NCBI RefSeq assembly: GCF_041146395.1
Contig: NC_090989.1
Location: forward strand, 222,860,843 to 222,924,842
Reading direction: 5' to 3'
Length of the DNA stretch: 64,000 bases
From: Eulemur rufifrons
Lineage: Eukaryota > Chordata > Mammalia > Primates > Lemuridae
Notes under the pieces: model-generated
Told to the model about the DNA's origin: nothing
Seen by the model: only the letters and a program-made list of their open reading frames with translations
Database searches by the model: none
Shown: positions 23,195 to 36,654 of the stretch, piece by piece
Numbering within the stretch: position 1 is the first letter of the stretch
How the letters are laid out: each line of letters opens with the position of its first letter
Made by a program: the position numbers and the translations under genes

Positions 23195-26138
23195 TATGTT
23201 TAAAACAGCTCTGTTGAGATATAATTCACATATCGTACAAGTCACTCATTTAAAGTCTACATTTCAGTGGTTTGTAATACATTCACAGACATATGCAGTC
23301 ATCACCACAATTTTGTGACACGTTCATCACATCAAGAAGAAACCCCACATCCCTTAGCTATCACCCTCATATCCATCCAGTCCCTCCCCAGTCTTAATCA
23401 AACACTAATCCACTTTCCATTCCCATTGATTTCCCTGTTCTTGACTTTCATATAAATAGAATCATATAATACATGGTCTTTTGTGAGTGGCTTCTTTCCC
23501 TTAGCACGTTTTCAAGGTTCCTCCACATTGTAGCACGTATCTGTCCTTTTTTTTTCCTGAATAATATTCCACTGTATAGATACACCACATTTTGTTCATC
23601 TAATCATCTGTTGCTAGACATTTGGGTTGTTTCTACCTTTGGACTATTATAAATAATGCTTGTATGAATATTCGTGTGTAACTTTTTGTGTAGACATATG
23701 TTTTCTTTTCTCTTGGGTACACACCTAGGGATAGAATTGCTGCAGCTTATGATAGTTCTGTGTTTAATCATTTCAGAAACTGTGTGACTGTTTTCCAAAG
23801 CAACTGCACCATATTACATTCCCACTGGTACTGTGTGAGGGTTCCAATTTCTCTGTACCTTCAGGAACACTTATCATCATCCACCTTTTGATTTTAGCCA
23901 TCCTAGTCAGCGTGAAATGGTATCTCATTGTGGTTTTAATTTGTATTTCCCTGATGACTAATGATGTCAATCATCTTTTTATGTGCTTATTGGCCATTTA
24001 TATATCTCTCTTGGAGAAATGTCTATTTAGATCCTTTGCTCATTTTCTAATTGGGATATTTAACTTTTATATTGAGTAATAAGGTTCTTTATATATTTTA
24101 GATGCAAGTCCCTTATCAGACATATGATTTACAAATATTTTCTCCCATTCTGTGAGTTGTCTTTTATTTTCCTAATAGTGCCTGTGATGCACAAAAGTTT
24201 TTAATTTTGATAAAGTCCAATTTATTTTTTCTTTTGTTGTTCATAGTTTTGGCATCATGTATAAGAATGTTTTGTCAAATTCAAGGTCATAAAGATTTAC
24301 TACTGTGTTTTCTTCTAAAAGTTTCATAGTTTTTAGCTCTTATATGTAGGCCTTTGATCTGTTTTGAGCTGATTTTTTTATATAGTACAAGATAAGGGCC
24401 CAGCTTTATTCTTTTGTATGTGGTTATTTGGTTGTACCAGCACCATTTGCTGAAAAGATTATTTCTTCCCCATTGGATGGTCATGGCATCCTTGTCATAA
24501 ATCAGATGACCATAGGTGTATGCATTTAGTCCTGGACTCTCAATTCTATTCCATTGATCTGTATGTCTACTGTTATGCCAGTCTTCATTACCATTACTTT
24601 GTGATAAGTTTCAAAGTTAGGAAGTGTGAGTCCTACTTCATTCTTCTTTAGAGTTTTCTGGGCTATTTTCAGTTCCTTGAAATTCCATATGAATTTTAAA
24701 ATCAACTTGTCAATTTCTACAAAAAAATCTGGGATTCTGATGGGAGTAGTGTTGAATCTGTAGACCAGATTGGGGAGTATTGTCATGTTAACAATGCTAA
24801 GTCTTCTTGTGCATCAACGTGGGATGATTTCCATCTATTTAGAGCTTCTATAATTTCTTTCAACTATGCTCTATGGTTTCAAGGGCATAAATTCTGCACT
24901 TCTTTGGTTAAATTTGACCCTAAGCATTTTATTCTTTTTGATGCTACTGTGCATGGAATTGTTGCCTTAATTTCATCTTTGGATTGTTCATTGCATGTGT
25001 ATAAAATTATAATTGATTTGTGTACTGCAAACTTGCTGAACTTGTTCATTGCTTCTAATAATTTTTAATGGATTTCTTAAGGTTTTAAATATACAAGATC
25101 ATGTTATCTGTGACTAGAAATAGTTTTACTTCTTTCTTTGCAATGTAAATGCCTTTTATTTCATTTTCTTGCCTAACTGCCCTGATTAGAAACTTCAGTA
25201 CAATGTTGAATAGAAGTGGTGAGAATGGACATTCTTGTCTTGTTCCTGACCTTAGAGAGAAAGTATTTACTCTTTTACCATTAAATATAATGTTATCTGT
25301 GAGATTTTTATAGATTCATTTCATGAGGTTGAGGAAATTCTCTTCTGTTTGTTGAGTGTTTTTATCTTGAAAGGGTATTGGGTTTTGTCAAATGCTTTTT
25401 CTGTATTGATTGAGATAATTGTGTGATTTTTTTTTATTCTGTTAATATGAGATATTACATTAATTGATTTCAGATGCTGAACTAATCTTGCATTCCTGGG
25501 ATAAATCTCACATGGTTATGGTGTATAATTCTTGGTTAACAGGATTATTTTCCCTTGGGTACTTTGGATATATCATTCCACTGTCTTCTGACCTTTGTTG
25601 TTTTGACTGACAAGTTTACTGTTAATTTTATTGGGTTTCCCTTATAAGTAATAAGCTGTGCTTTTGCTGCTTTTAAGATTTTCTCTCTGTCTTTGACTTT
25701 TAGCATTTTTAGTATGATGTATCTGCTTGTGTATTTCTTTGTGTTTACCCTACTTGGAGTTCATTGAACTTCCTGAATATGTAGGTCATTGTTTTTCAAT
25801 AAATTTGGGAGGCTTCCGGCCATAATTTCTTTTCATTTTTTTCTTCTCCTCTATTTATGGCATTTCCATTATGCCTATATTGGTGCATTTAATGGTGTTC
25901 CGTATTTCTCCAAGGCTGTTTCCCTGTGTTAACTTTTCTTTATTTTTTTTTTTCTCTCTGTTCTTCAGCTTGCAGGTTAATTCTTCTGCCAGTTCAAATC
26001 TACTGTTGACTTTTTTGTTTAAATTCTTGAACTACTTGATTCCAGAATTTTTATCATTTTATTATTTTCTATATGATGCAACACTGTCATCACACCTTCC
26101 GTTACTTCTTTAGTGCTATTGTTTAGTTCCATGAACTT

Positions 26139-26415
26139 TTTTATTTCTTTGAGACAGAGTCTTGCTCTGTCACCTGGGCTAGAGTGCGGTGGTGTTATCA
26201 TAACTGACCTCAAACTACTGCCTCAGCCTCCTCCTGGGTAGCTGGGACTACAGGCACACGCCACCACACTTGACTAATTTTTCTACTTTTTGTAGAGATG
26301 GGCGGTGGGGGCCGGGGGGGCACTCATCTCGTTCTTGCTCAGGCCCAAGAAATCCTCCCACTGCCCCAGCCTCCCAGAATACTAGGATTACAGGTGTGAG
26401 CCACCATGCCCAGTC
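26139..26415 (-). mobile_element. Old Alu, antisense, nested in L1M
   Basis: Starts 'ttatttctttgagacagagtcttgctctgtcacc' and ends 'ggattacaggtgtgagccaccatgcccagtcc'. The middle holds a G-rich expansion (ggcggtgggggccggggggg). Possible diverged duplications 'gaactttttta'/'gaacctattttta' flank it. Confidence 0.92.
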
Positions 26416-26459
26416 CTAAGAACCTATTTTTAATGACTATTTCAAAGTATTTTTCTTTT

Positions 26460-26812
<353 letters not shown>

Positions 26813-27082
26813 TAAATCCAACATCTGGTTGCTCTCACTGGCAGTTTATGTTGCTTGCTTTTTTTTTCCTATGTATAGGTCACACTTTCCTGTTTCTTTA
26901 CATGTTTCATCATACTTTTGTTGGAAATTGGACATTTTAGATGATATATTGTAGCAATTCTGAATACTATAGACCCCCCCCTTCCCTTGGGCTGTTATTG
27001 TCATGTGTTTGTTTGTTTATTTATTTATTTATTTATTGGACTGACTGGGTTACTTCAGCGAAGTTTCACCGCCCCCCCCCAC

Positions 27083-27086
<4 letters not shown>

Positions 27087-27121
<35 letters not shown>
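27087..27121. repeat. (CA)n microsatellite
   Basis: About 17 CA units following a C-rich stretch. It has expanded inside the L1M sequence at a site where related copies carry a C-rich/CA-rich segment. Confidence 0.9.
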
Positions 27122-27122
<1 letters not shown>

Positions 27123-27520
27123 GTTAAGCACCTGATGTTGCTCCCCGGGGAGGCATGGCTTTGGGCTTGCCAAGGTAACCCTGGGATGACAGGATGCCTG
27201 GTATTGGTAGGGCTCTCTTTCCTTCTCTGGAGACACCCAGATGTTGAATTCTACTAATTGCTGGCTGATGACTTCATTGTTTTCAAAAGTAGCCTGGGAC
27301 ATAAATAGCTTTACAAACTAATTCAATCAAATTGTGGCTCCTTTGAAGAAATGGTTTCTGAGGTCAGCACTTGACATTTGTTCTCACCCCAGGAGAGCTC
27401 CTCCCAGCTATCTTATTCTGGTATTCTCCAACAAACTAGCCAACCTGTAGTCTAGGCTCTGTCTTTATGGACTTCACAAATGTGCATCCCAAGTGCCTTT
27501 CACCACAATCTCTACTGTTC

Positions 27521-28596
27521 TTTTTTTTTAATTTCAGATTATTATGGGGATACAAAGTTTAGGTTATGTATATTGCTGATGCCCCCCCATCCCCCCAAGT
27601 CAGAGCTTCAAGCATGTCCATTCCCAGACAGTGCGCATCACGCTCATTATGTAGGTATACACTCATCCTCTCCACCCCCCACCTCTGTCCGATACCCAAT
27701 TGGTGTTATTCTCAAATGTGCACTTAGGTTATGATCAGAGAAACCAATTTGCTGGTGAGTACACGTGGTGTTTATTTTTCTATTCTTGGGATACTTCACT
27801 TAGTAGAATGGGTTCCAACTCTCTCCAGGAGAACGATAGAGATTCTATATCATCGTTATTTCTTATAGCTGAGTAATACTCCATGGTATACATATACCAC
27901 ATTTTACTAACCCACTCATGAATTGATGGGTATTTGGGTTGTTTCCACATCTTTACAATTGTGAATTGTGCTGCTATAAACATTCGGATGCAGCTGTCCT
28001 TTTTGTAGAATAACTTTTGTTCTTTTGGGTAGATGCCCAATAATGAGATTGCTGAATCGAATGGTAGGTCTACTTGAATCTGTTTAAGGTATCTTCATAT
28101 TGCTTTCCACAGGGGTTGCACTAGTTTGCAGTCCCACCAGCAGTGTATGAGTGTTCCTGTCTCTCCGAATCCACACCAACATGTATTGTTTTGGGACTTT
28201 TTGATAAAAGCCATTCTCACTGGAGTTAAGTGATATCTCATTGTGGTTTTGACTTGCATTTTCCTGATGATTAGAGATGCTGAGCATTTTTTCATATGTT
28301 TGTTAGCCATTCTTATATCTTCTTTTGAAAAATTGCTATTCATGTCCTTTGCCCACTTTTTGATAGGGTTGTTTGATTTTTTTCTTACTGATTTTCCTGA
28401 GTTCTAAACAGATTCTTGTTATCAGTCCTTTATCAGATGTGTAGCATGTGAAAATTTTTTCCCATTCTGTAGGTTGTCTGTTTGCTCTCATGACTGTTAC
28501 TTTGGCTGTGCTGAAGCTTTTTAATTTAATCAGGTCCCATTTATTTATTTTTGTTGTTGCTATGATTGCCTTAGCGGTCTTCTTCATAAATTTCTT
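27521..28596 (-). mobile_element. Younger 5'-truncated L1, antisense, nested in L1M
   Basis: Starts with a T tract (the 3' tail) and a C-rich 3' UTR ('gatgcccccccatcccccca'). ORF2 C-terminus follows in antisense ('ctgagtaatactccatggtatacatataccac', 'gatgcccaataatgagattgctgaatcgaatggtagg'). It stops abruptly near 28596, where L1M sequence resumes. It belongs to the same subfamily as 61680-62769. Confidence 0.9.
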
Positions 28597-29262
28597 GAGA
28601 AAGTCCTTTGGCTTGTCCTTCTCCATGGTTGCAAATGAAGTCAGTTCCCTTGGGAAGAGATTGACAGCTATCTGCTTTATGGCCTGCTTATCCCACCGGG
28701 CAAAATCTCTGATCCAGGGCTCAAGCTTCTCTCTGAGTGATAGCTCTCTCTACTCTAGGATCTGAGTGCTTGGTAGAGGGTGAAAGCAGCAGCCCGATCT
28801 TGTCTCTCCTGGCATGGAACCACCACCTCATGAACCGGGGTATGGGTAATGGGGGCCCCCAGTGCTCCTAGTGGGCCATGCCCAAGATATAGTCTCCACT
28901 CCATGAGTGGGGCATAGGAGGGAGGGAGTCCCCACTTATTGACTGAACTCACCCAGTACTTAACCTCAGCAGTAGATAGCTGGGGTCAGAATGAGAAAGG
29001 CTGAAGTCCTGCTCCTCCTGGGAAAAAGCCTTCCTACTGGGAGCTGGACAGAGAGGGATCCCTGCCTTCTTGGCTACAGCAGTGTGATGTGAAGTTTCTG
29101 CCTCATTGAGCTGCAAAGGGGGAAGGAGAGAGTAGTCTTGGCTTAGATACCATTGAGTCTCACATTTCCTACCAAATTTTTGTAGATTTTCTTAATTAGA
29201 TGTTTCTTCATTTGCTGTTTGCCCTTAGGACCATTTCCAAGGGCTTTAAGTGTGTTTGTTTT

Positions 29263-30449
29263 TAGTAATTTTCACCATATTTTCCGTGGAGAAGGTCAGC
29301 AGAGTACCCCGCACTATAATGCAGGAAATCCAGCAAACCCTCATTTTAGTGGGTTTATTCATTGCTAACTTGCAGCAGGAAGCATACGGAGTATATGTCG
29401 TCCACTCATGAATGCCAAATGGGTTTGCAGCAACTAGTAACATGATGTGAGATCCCAAATTAATAGTGACAAGATACTTTTGGTGAAATGGTGATTTGCT
29501 CTGGTGAGATCACAGGCACTAAGAAAAAACATCTCATAGAAGGTTCGGGTCTGTCAGTAATAGAAGAGACACTATATAGTAATACAAATGATTAAACATC
29601 TAAAACTCAACCCATTGTATGGGCTTTGAAGAAGCTGTAAACCAATTAATCTTTTTATCTTTCATAAACATCCTGGAAAAACAGATTTTAATTCAAGCTC
29701 AGTTTGATTTCTGAGCCATGCATTTTATATCATTGGTGATATAAAATGAGAAAACAGCTGATTAAGCCTCATCTGAGTTTGAAAAGATAAATGCTCGGAA
29801 AAAAATCTCTAGTCATTTACAATAATCACATTTACATCTACCTTGATGAAAATGAGGTACTGCTCAACCTCAGAATGATTCTCACCTCTGGAAGATATTT
29901 CAAATTGTATAAAATCTTCAGAGAGGTGCTGAGCAGAGCCCCTGCTGGCATATCATGAATATTAAGAACACAGAGTTCTTTTGTTGCTGTTGCATCTTTT
30001 CTCTGAGGCTAAAACCCAAGAATCACCAATGAGTTTGAAATAGAAAATCCTATAATGTCTAAAGATGTTTGAGGAAGAAGAGAGATGCTGTGTGCTCAAA
30101 TACATATTCTTTGCCTTTTGAAACTAGGATTTTTTTCCCCTCCATTGATGGACTTAAAAATCATTTCCATAATACTTTTATATCTTTTAAGCAGAAGATA
30201 TGAGAACAGCAGGGGATTAACATTTAGATCACTGGCTTAGAACTAAGATTTCTCACCCTGGTGCCTGTGGTTACTGAAGAGGCTCACTTTCCCCGGAGAA
30301 TAATTCCCCCACTTCTGTGTCCAGAGCCAACATGCCATGGTATTTATCTCATTAGCTCTCATTTTGTAATTGACCTTTTGCACCCTTTCTTGGAATGTAT
30401 AAACACTGTATTAGTTTTCCTTGCACACACAAATCAAATAATAATGGCA
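29263..30449. other. Unique non-coding DNA
   Basis: No gene, RNA or repeat recognised over about 1.2 kb of AT-rich sequence. Confidence 0.5.
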
Positions 30450-30620
30450 GTGAACACATACACATCTTTATTATGTACCGGGATCTGTTCTCATGGCTTC
30501 ATGTTTATTAATTCTTTAATCATCACAACAACTTGTGAGGAATGTGAGGCACAAAGAGCTTAAATAACTTTCCCTAGGTGACGTTGCCTCTGCCAATCAC
30601 TGCAGTGTACTGCCTCCGTA
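30450..30620 (-). repeat. MIR SINE
   Basis: 'tttattatgtaccgggatctgttctcatggcttcatgtttattaattctttaatcatcacaacaacttgtgag' and 'gaatgtgaggcacaaagagcttaaataactttccctaggtgac' follow the reverse-strand MIR with a deletion in the middle. Confidence 0.8.
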
Positions 30621-30889
30621 TCAGTAGTAACCCATATTGTTTCTTGGGGCAGCAGAATAAGTGATCAGCAGAGTGGTTCAAACAATGAAGTCAGAATGGC
30701 TTCAGGGCTCCATTCTCTCTCTGCTTACTAGTTAACTCTTAGGTGAAGGTCTGTATATGTATACAGGTGTGTAAGATTGTGTTACCATAGTAGCCAGATA
30801 AAAGTAACACACTGAATGGATTACAAAAGACGTGCATGGGCATCTCGTTACTGAAAGTTCGGTATTTGTCCTCAAGGCCAAATCAGTGA
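30621..30889. other. Unique non-coding DNA
   Basis: Nothing recognised. Confidence 0.45.
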
Positions 30890-31330
30890 GAACAAAGAAC
30901 AAGGACAAGCAATATGAGAGACAGGAAAGAGAAGTTTATTATTTACCAGCAAATGAGGAAGGCAGCTGACTAGCGTCTCGAAAAACCACCACTCCCGCTT
31001 TAGGCAGAAATACAGGGCTTTTTAAAGGGAGATTTTCTTAGGTGGAGCTTGAGTCTATGTGACCAGTGTCACATGTTGTGGCTTTGGGTCTAACTGTAGT
31101 TGGTGGTTTTAGTCAACCTTATCTCCAGTGAAGATGATCTCATGACAATTCTGTTGAACCGTCTCCTATAATTTAAGATACTAGAAAATAAAGAACATTT
31201 TTTCTGCCCCTTTGATTACTGGCCTTGGGTAGGAATGCAGGTTTTAATTCCCCAAAAGGGTGGGGGCTTTTAAAGAGACAACTCGTAATACATTTTGCCC
31301 TTTTGCAGACCTTTACCTCAGTGACAATCT
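30890..31330 (-). mobile_element. Possible antisense ERV LTR
   Basis: Resembles an antisense LTR: 'gagacaggaaagagaagtttattatttaccagcaaatgagg', 'ccaccactcccgctttaggcagaaatacagggctttttaaaggg', 'agtcaaccttatctccagtgaagatgatctcatgacaattctg'. The TTTATT near 30938 would be an AATAAA on the minus strand. The ends are not resolved. Confidence 0.45.
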
Positions 31331-31779
31331 TAGCATTGCAAGACGGGTTTACGGCTGAGACGGCTGCATCAATAAATAGAACCAGATACTCAGATGCGTT
31401 TTCCAGGGAACAAATGAATTTATGGAGATTCAGACATTTCCATTCAAAAGCAACTTTAGATCATTCACCAGGGCAATCCAAAGTCATTTTATGCATTAAC
31501 CACAAACACCCACAATTTTGAAACCCTACCCCAACACACATCTCACTCCCCTCTCATTCAAAGTGACCAATTTCCAGGTCAGAAAGGCATTCAAACCCCA
31601 AAGCCGGCTCATAGGAGCCAACAACTAATCAAGAAGATTGGCTGTACAGAGAAATGATCAATCATCTGTCAAGAATTAGTATTTATTAACGTGAAAAACA
31701 TCATTTAATTGACCATTTGGAGTTGCAGGCCTGGCAGCTGTGTCTAACCTGGAATCATCATTTATAGTACACTATTTAA
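31331..31779. other. Unique non-coding DNA
   Basis: No recognised repeat. A plus-strand frame of 98 codons (31225-31521) overlaps here but shows no domain or splice context. Confidence 0.45.
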
Positions 31780-31880
31780 TTAACAATAAGCTCTTTGAGG
31801 AGCAAAATCACATTTTACACATCTTTGTATATCTCTTGGTGTCAGCACATAGAAGGCAATCAAGAAATATTTATTAACTT
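31780..31880 (+). repeat. L2 LINE 3' end fragment
   Basis: 'caataagctctttgaggagcaaaatcacattttacacatctttgtatatctcttggtgtcagcacatagaaggcaatcaagaaatatttattaac' is a diverged L2 3' end. Confidence 0.6.
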
Positions 31881-32882
31881 GCACTAATTGCTGTAAAATA
31901 TTAGAGAAATCTATCATATATAATTTGTGATTATATTCATATTGAAGACCTCGTAATTGCTTTATTAAGGAAATCACTTCTCTCTGCACCTAGGCTCTCA
32001 CACCAGAAAAATGAACAACTGGATTGGAGGATCTCTATGGATTCCTTCCAGCTCTGAAAGCCTAAATTCAGACCAGCAAGCTACGCCCCATCAAGGTGAC
32101 AATGGAATGTCAAGGTCATGTTCTTATTTGCGTTAGGGGCTGAATTAAATGTTAGCTCTATTTGAAATGGACGGTGGCAGGTAGGTGGTTGCTGGTTTGT
32201 AACTAGTGAAATTTACAAGTGATTCCCTGCTATAAACCGCAAGTTGGACAGTGAGGCAATGTCCATACATGAGTAAGGAATGGAAAACCCTGAGCCGTGA
32301 ACCCTTGTCCTGTACAGTATATGCTTTTTGAACCTTCAGTTAAAAGGAAAGAAAAACTATCAAATCCTCCAGTAGAGGGAGCCAGATTTAAACGTTTGTC
32401 AGATCACAGTTCATTACTGGCAATGTTTGCTGGATTTAGAAAGAGAAAATATGTATTTTGATACAGAATCCTCATTTCTGGGTCTTACATCATAAGTAAA
32501 AACTGTTCATGAGACCAACACTAATTCTTCAAAAGTTAAGATTTTCCCAGTAATCAATAATTGCTTTTTATTTTTAAACCCTTCTCTATTAATTTTATCA
32601 AAAGCGGTAGGATTTTTACAGACATTTATTTGGCCCGTGAAAATCTAAGTTCACATTCAAATAAAACATACTGATTATGAAGGTGTCATTACAGCTTAGT
32701 CATTTTTTAAAGTGGGGATATTTTTATTTGTCTTCATTGTGCACTGTTTACAGGTCAAGAGAAAAGTCTCAGTTATTTTGCGTTGACTAGGAGAGAGAAA
32801 ACAGCTTGTGAATTGTAACTTTCATTCCCTTATGTAGGAAAGTTTACACAATTGTAAATAGTGAGGAATCTTCTCTTGGGGA
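31881..32882. other. Unique non-coding DNA
   Basis: About 1 kb of AT-rich sequence with nothing recognised. Confidence 0.5.
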
Positions 32883-33317
32883 GTTATGGGTTAAATCGTG
32901 CCCTACCCAAGTCATATGTTAAAGTCCTGATCTAACCCCAGTGCCTCAGAATGTGACCTTATTTGGAAATAGGGTCGCTGCAGATGTAATTAGTTAAGAT
33001 GAGGTCATGCTCAAGTAGGGTGGATCCCTAATCTAACGTGACTGGTGCCCTTATAAAAAAGGGGAACTCGGACACAGACGTGCATACAAGGAGAATGCCA
33101 CGTGAAGATGAAGCCAGAGGTCACGCTGATGCCAGTAAACCACCAGAAGCTAGGAGAGAGGGACAGAACAGATTCTACTTCACAGCCCTCAGAAGGAACC
33201 AACCCTGCAGACACCTTGGTCTCAAACTTCAAGCCTCCAGAACTGTGAGACAGTAAATTTCTGTTGTTTAAGCCACTTGGTGTGTGGTGCTTTGTTACAG
33301 CAGCCAAACTAACACAG
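32883..33317 (+). mobile_element. MLT1/MST-type MaLR solo LTR
   Basis: Ordered landmarks: 'gttatgggttaaatcgtgccctacccaagtcatatgttaaagtcctgatctaaccccagtgcctcagaatgtgaccttatttggaaatagggtc', 'gtgcccttataaaaaaggg', 'cctccagaactgtgagacagtaaatttctgttgtttaagccac' and the end 'gttacagcagccaaactaacaca'. Confidence 0.92.
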
Positions 33318-33893
<576 letters not shown>

Positions 33894-34674
33894 TAATTAC
33901 ATTATATTATATATAATGTTTTATATCCTGCTTTATTCACTGATGATCCACACCTTTCCACATCAATAAATTTTCATTTTTCTCATACCCAGTCCATAGT
34001 CTAATACCTTCAGTTGTCACAAAATGTTTTTGCAATGGCTTGGTACAAACAACATTCCAATCCAGACTTCCTCTTCTAATCTAGCAGAATCCTCTAGTTT
34101 TTTCCTTTTAAAACTCACTGACTTATTGAATAAAGTGGGTCAATTGTCCTAAAAAATATAATGTGCCATCTTACAGATTTGTCTGGTTATTTCCTTGTGG
34201 TATCATTTAGTTTGCTCTTACATCTTTTGTATTTCCTGTAAACTGATAGAACTAACAGCTTAATGTATTTCTATAAACTGCAAGATAGAACTAACAGCTT
34301 AATGTATTCAAGTTAATTTAGCTAGACTATATAATAGGTTGTATTACAGACTTTGTATCAAGTATTTTCAAGTGGTAATCTAGTGAAATCCTCAAAATTG
34401 AATGCTGTTAACCAGAATATACTATAGACATTTATACGTTATATAAAATCATTTTCCCTAAAGCAGGAAATAGTAAAAGATGTTTTCTGAATATGATCAT
34501 ATCACAGGCAATAGAAACCTCCTGAATATAATTATTAATTTGCTTTCCACAAGGGAAGATATGAGACATGGACTCTTAAACACAAATCAAAGTCATTTAT
34601 GCAAGTTTTCCAAGAATTTCAAAAGACTTCCTTCCTTGACCTCATCCAATTCATTAACTTTCTATTCAGTCTAC
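33894..34674. other. Unique AT-rich DNA with a tandem duplication
   Basis: No gene recognised. The two-copy tandem duplication at 34229-34307 is listed separately. Confidence 0.5.
34229..34307. repeat. Two-copy tandem duplication, ~40-bp unit
   Basis: The units share 'gatagaactaacagcttaatgtatt' exactly and differ in 'tatttcctgtaaactg' versus 'tatttctataaactgcaa'. Confidence 0.85.
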
Positions 34675-34815
34675 TTCAGCAATACCTCATTCATTCATTC
34701 ATTCATAAAATATTTAATGAGCACCTAGCATATGTCATACTCTGTCCTACCTATTGGGGATTCAAGGAAATTCTCCTTCCCTCATGGAACTTACATTCTG
34801 TTTATAACTCAGACT
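34675..34815 (-). repeat. Ancient L2/MIR-era repeat with (ATTC)n
   Basis: 'cattcattcattcattcataaaatatttaatgagcacctagcatatgtcatactctgtcctacctattggggattcaaggaaattctccttccctcatggaacttacattctg' is a clear member of the 'atttattgagcacctactatgtgcc' family. Confidence 0.75.
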
Positions 34816-35019
34816 GGCCCAGCCCGAAAATCTTAAACTCCAGTTATGACAAGCCCTCCCTGTTTTCTTATTCCCTCACTACTCTGGGTCTCATAATTCC
34901 ACCACACCAAGACCTCCAGTCTCCTGGCATTTCACACACCCACAGGTGAGCATGCTTTCCTTCTTAGGGAGTTAGACCTATGGACAATGAAACGTTTGGG
35001 CAACTCTTTAACAGCTTCA

Positions 35020-35905
35020 ACTCTTTGACATTCTCACCTGCACAGCCTCATCCATGCTGATCTGCTCATTATACTTACTCTCTATAAGTAAACTCAGACT
35101 TCCCTTAGTTTTAATCACCAACTGTATATCGACCAAGAAAACTGTCAGAGCTCCAGATCATTCTTCTGGGCCCCATTCCCATTATATCCACCTCCCTGCT
35201 AGATGTCTCCACCTGGAAGTCACAAATTGAACATATGCCAGACACAACTCACTTTTCCTTCTGTGTTCTCTGTCATCATTACTGGTGTCCTCTGATGTCA
35301 TCGTGGACTTGGCCCCTCCCCACTATCACTACAAATCTCAAACATCTGTCTGTGGCTGTCTGTCCACACTGCCATCGTCTCTCTCCTGCACTCTTATGGT
35401 AGCTTCTTCATCATTCTTTTTACTTCTAGTCATGTCCCCTCCAAGCGCTCCTCTTCACGACCTTTGAGTTATCTCCCTAATCATATTTTTCATCGCGTTA
35501 CTCAACTGCATAAGGCTCACCGCGTTCTGCACGAAGCCTTCCCTTTCTCAAGACATTCGTGGCTTTCACCAGCTGGCGCCTGCCTTCTTCTAGTGCCTCA
35601 GCTCCCGCCACTTCCCGCCACTCTCCCAAACTATAGGAACTTTTCAAACTGCATCCTGCCTCTGTGACTTTTCTCTAGCTGTTTCCTCTGGCTGGAATTC
35701 CCTCCTCATGCCATCTTGTCCTCGGTACCCACACCCACTTCCTTTTAGCCAAAATCTGTACTCTTTCTTCATGTGTTAACTCACGTGTGACTCCTTACTG
35801 AGAAACCTTCTCTGATTCCCCCAAGAAACCGCAGAACATCTCTAGAATCCCATTGCCTTAGCAATTATCATACTAAACAGGTCTGTTTCCCATATAGTCT
35901 GCACG
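35020..35905 (+). repeat. L2 LINE, long fragment
   Basis: Recognisable L2 blocks include 'cagagctccagatcattcttctgg', 'ccacctccctgctagatgtctccacctggaagtc', 'tggctttcaccagctgg', 'agctgtttcctctggctggaattccctcc' and 'ctccttactgagaaaccttctctgattcccc'. It is decayed, with CpGs partly retained. Confidence 0.75.
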
Positions 35906-36124
35906 GCTTTAGAGAAAGTCCAGTTCTTTCCTGGTGCCAGTCCTGGGTGTTCAGTACTTTCGGGAATGAGTGAAAAGATAAACGGACAACATACATTTCT
36001 AATAACTACACAGGACTATGAGGTCCTCAACTGTGAAAAGTGTTTACTATCCAGAAACCATTTGCAGTCCATATTTAAATAAATGTCAAAAAACACATTG
36101 GCAAATTTCTCAATAACTTATTTC
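35906..36124. other. Unique non-coding DNA
   Basis: Nothing recognised. Confidence 0.4.
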
Positions 36125-36390
36125 CTTTAATAAACAATTTTCTTGAAGTACAATATACATATAGAAAAGTGAACAAATCATAAGCTTACAGCCCAATGAA
36201 TTTTCACAAAATGAACATAGTGTGGCCACCATTCAGGCCAAGAAAAGGTCAGTCTGCTCCCTGAAGCAGCCGGTGCCTCTCCCAATGTACCTCCCAAAGA
36301 TAATCGCCATTCCAACCTCTGACGATCTAGATTCATTTTGCCTTAATTATGTTTTGAACTTTTTAATAAATAAAATTACTCAGTACTTTT
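36125..36390 (-). mobile_element. Ancient L1M 3' UTR fragment, antisense
   Basis: 'tttcttgaagtacaatatacatatagaaaagtgaacaaatcataag', 'tgaattttcacaaaatgaacatagtgtggccaccattcaggccaag' and 'cattccaacctctgac' follow the antisense 3' UTR of old L1 subfamilies. Confidence 0.75.
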
Positions 36391-36654
36391 TTGCAGCTGT
36401 GGAGCCCAACTACCTCCTTATCTTTTATTTTCCCCTCCAAGAGTGGCTTTTTTTTGGAACTAACTTTGCTAAATTTGTATAGAAGTGTTTTCACCATTTA
36501 AAAAATAAGATATTTCACTCAAGCCGATTTGACTTAGGGAAAAAACAAGTTTCATGTCACAAAGCTTGGCTATCAATATCAGATATCACATCTCTGTAAC
36601 AATTTCTCAAGAAGCCAGCATCTCCAGGTGCCAGTGTTCATCACAAATACTTTT
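36391..36654. other. Unique non-coding DNA
   Basis: Nothing recognised. Confidence 0.4.
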
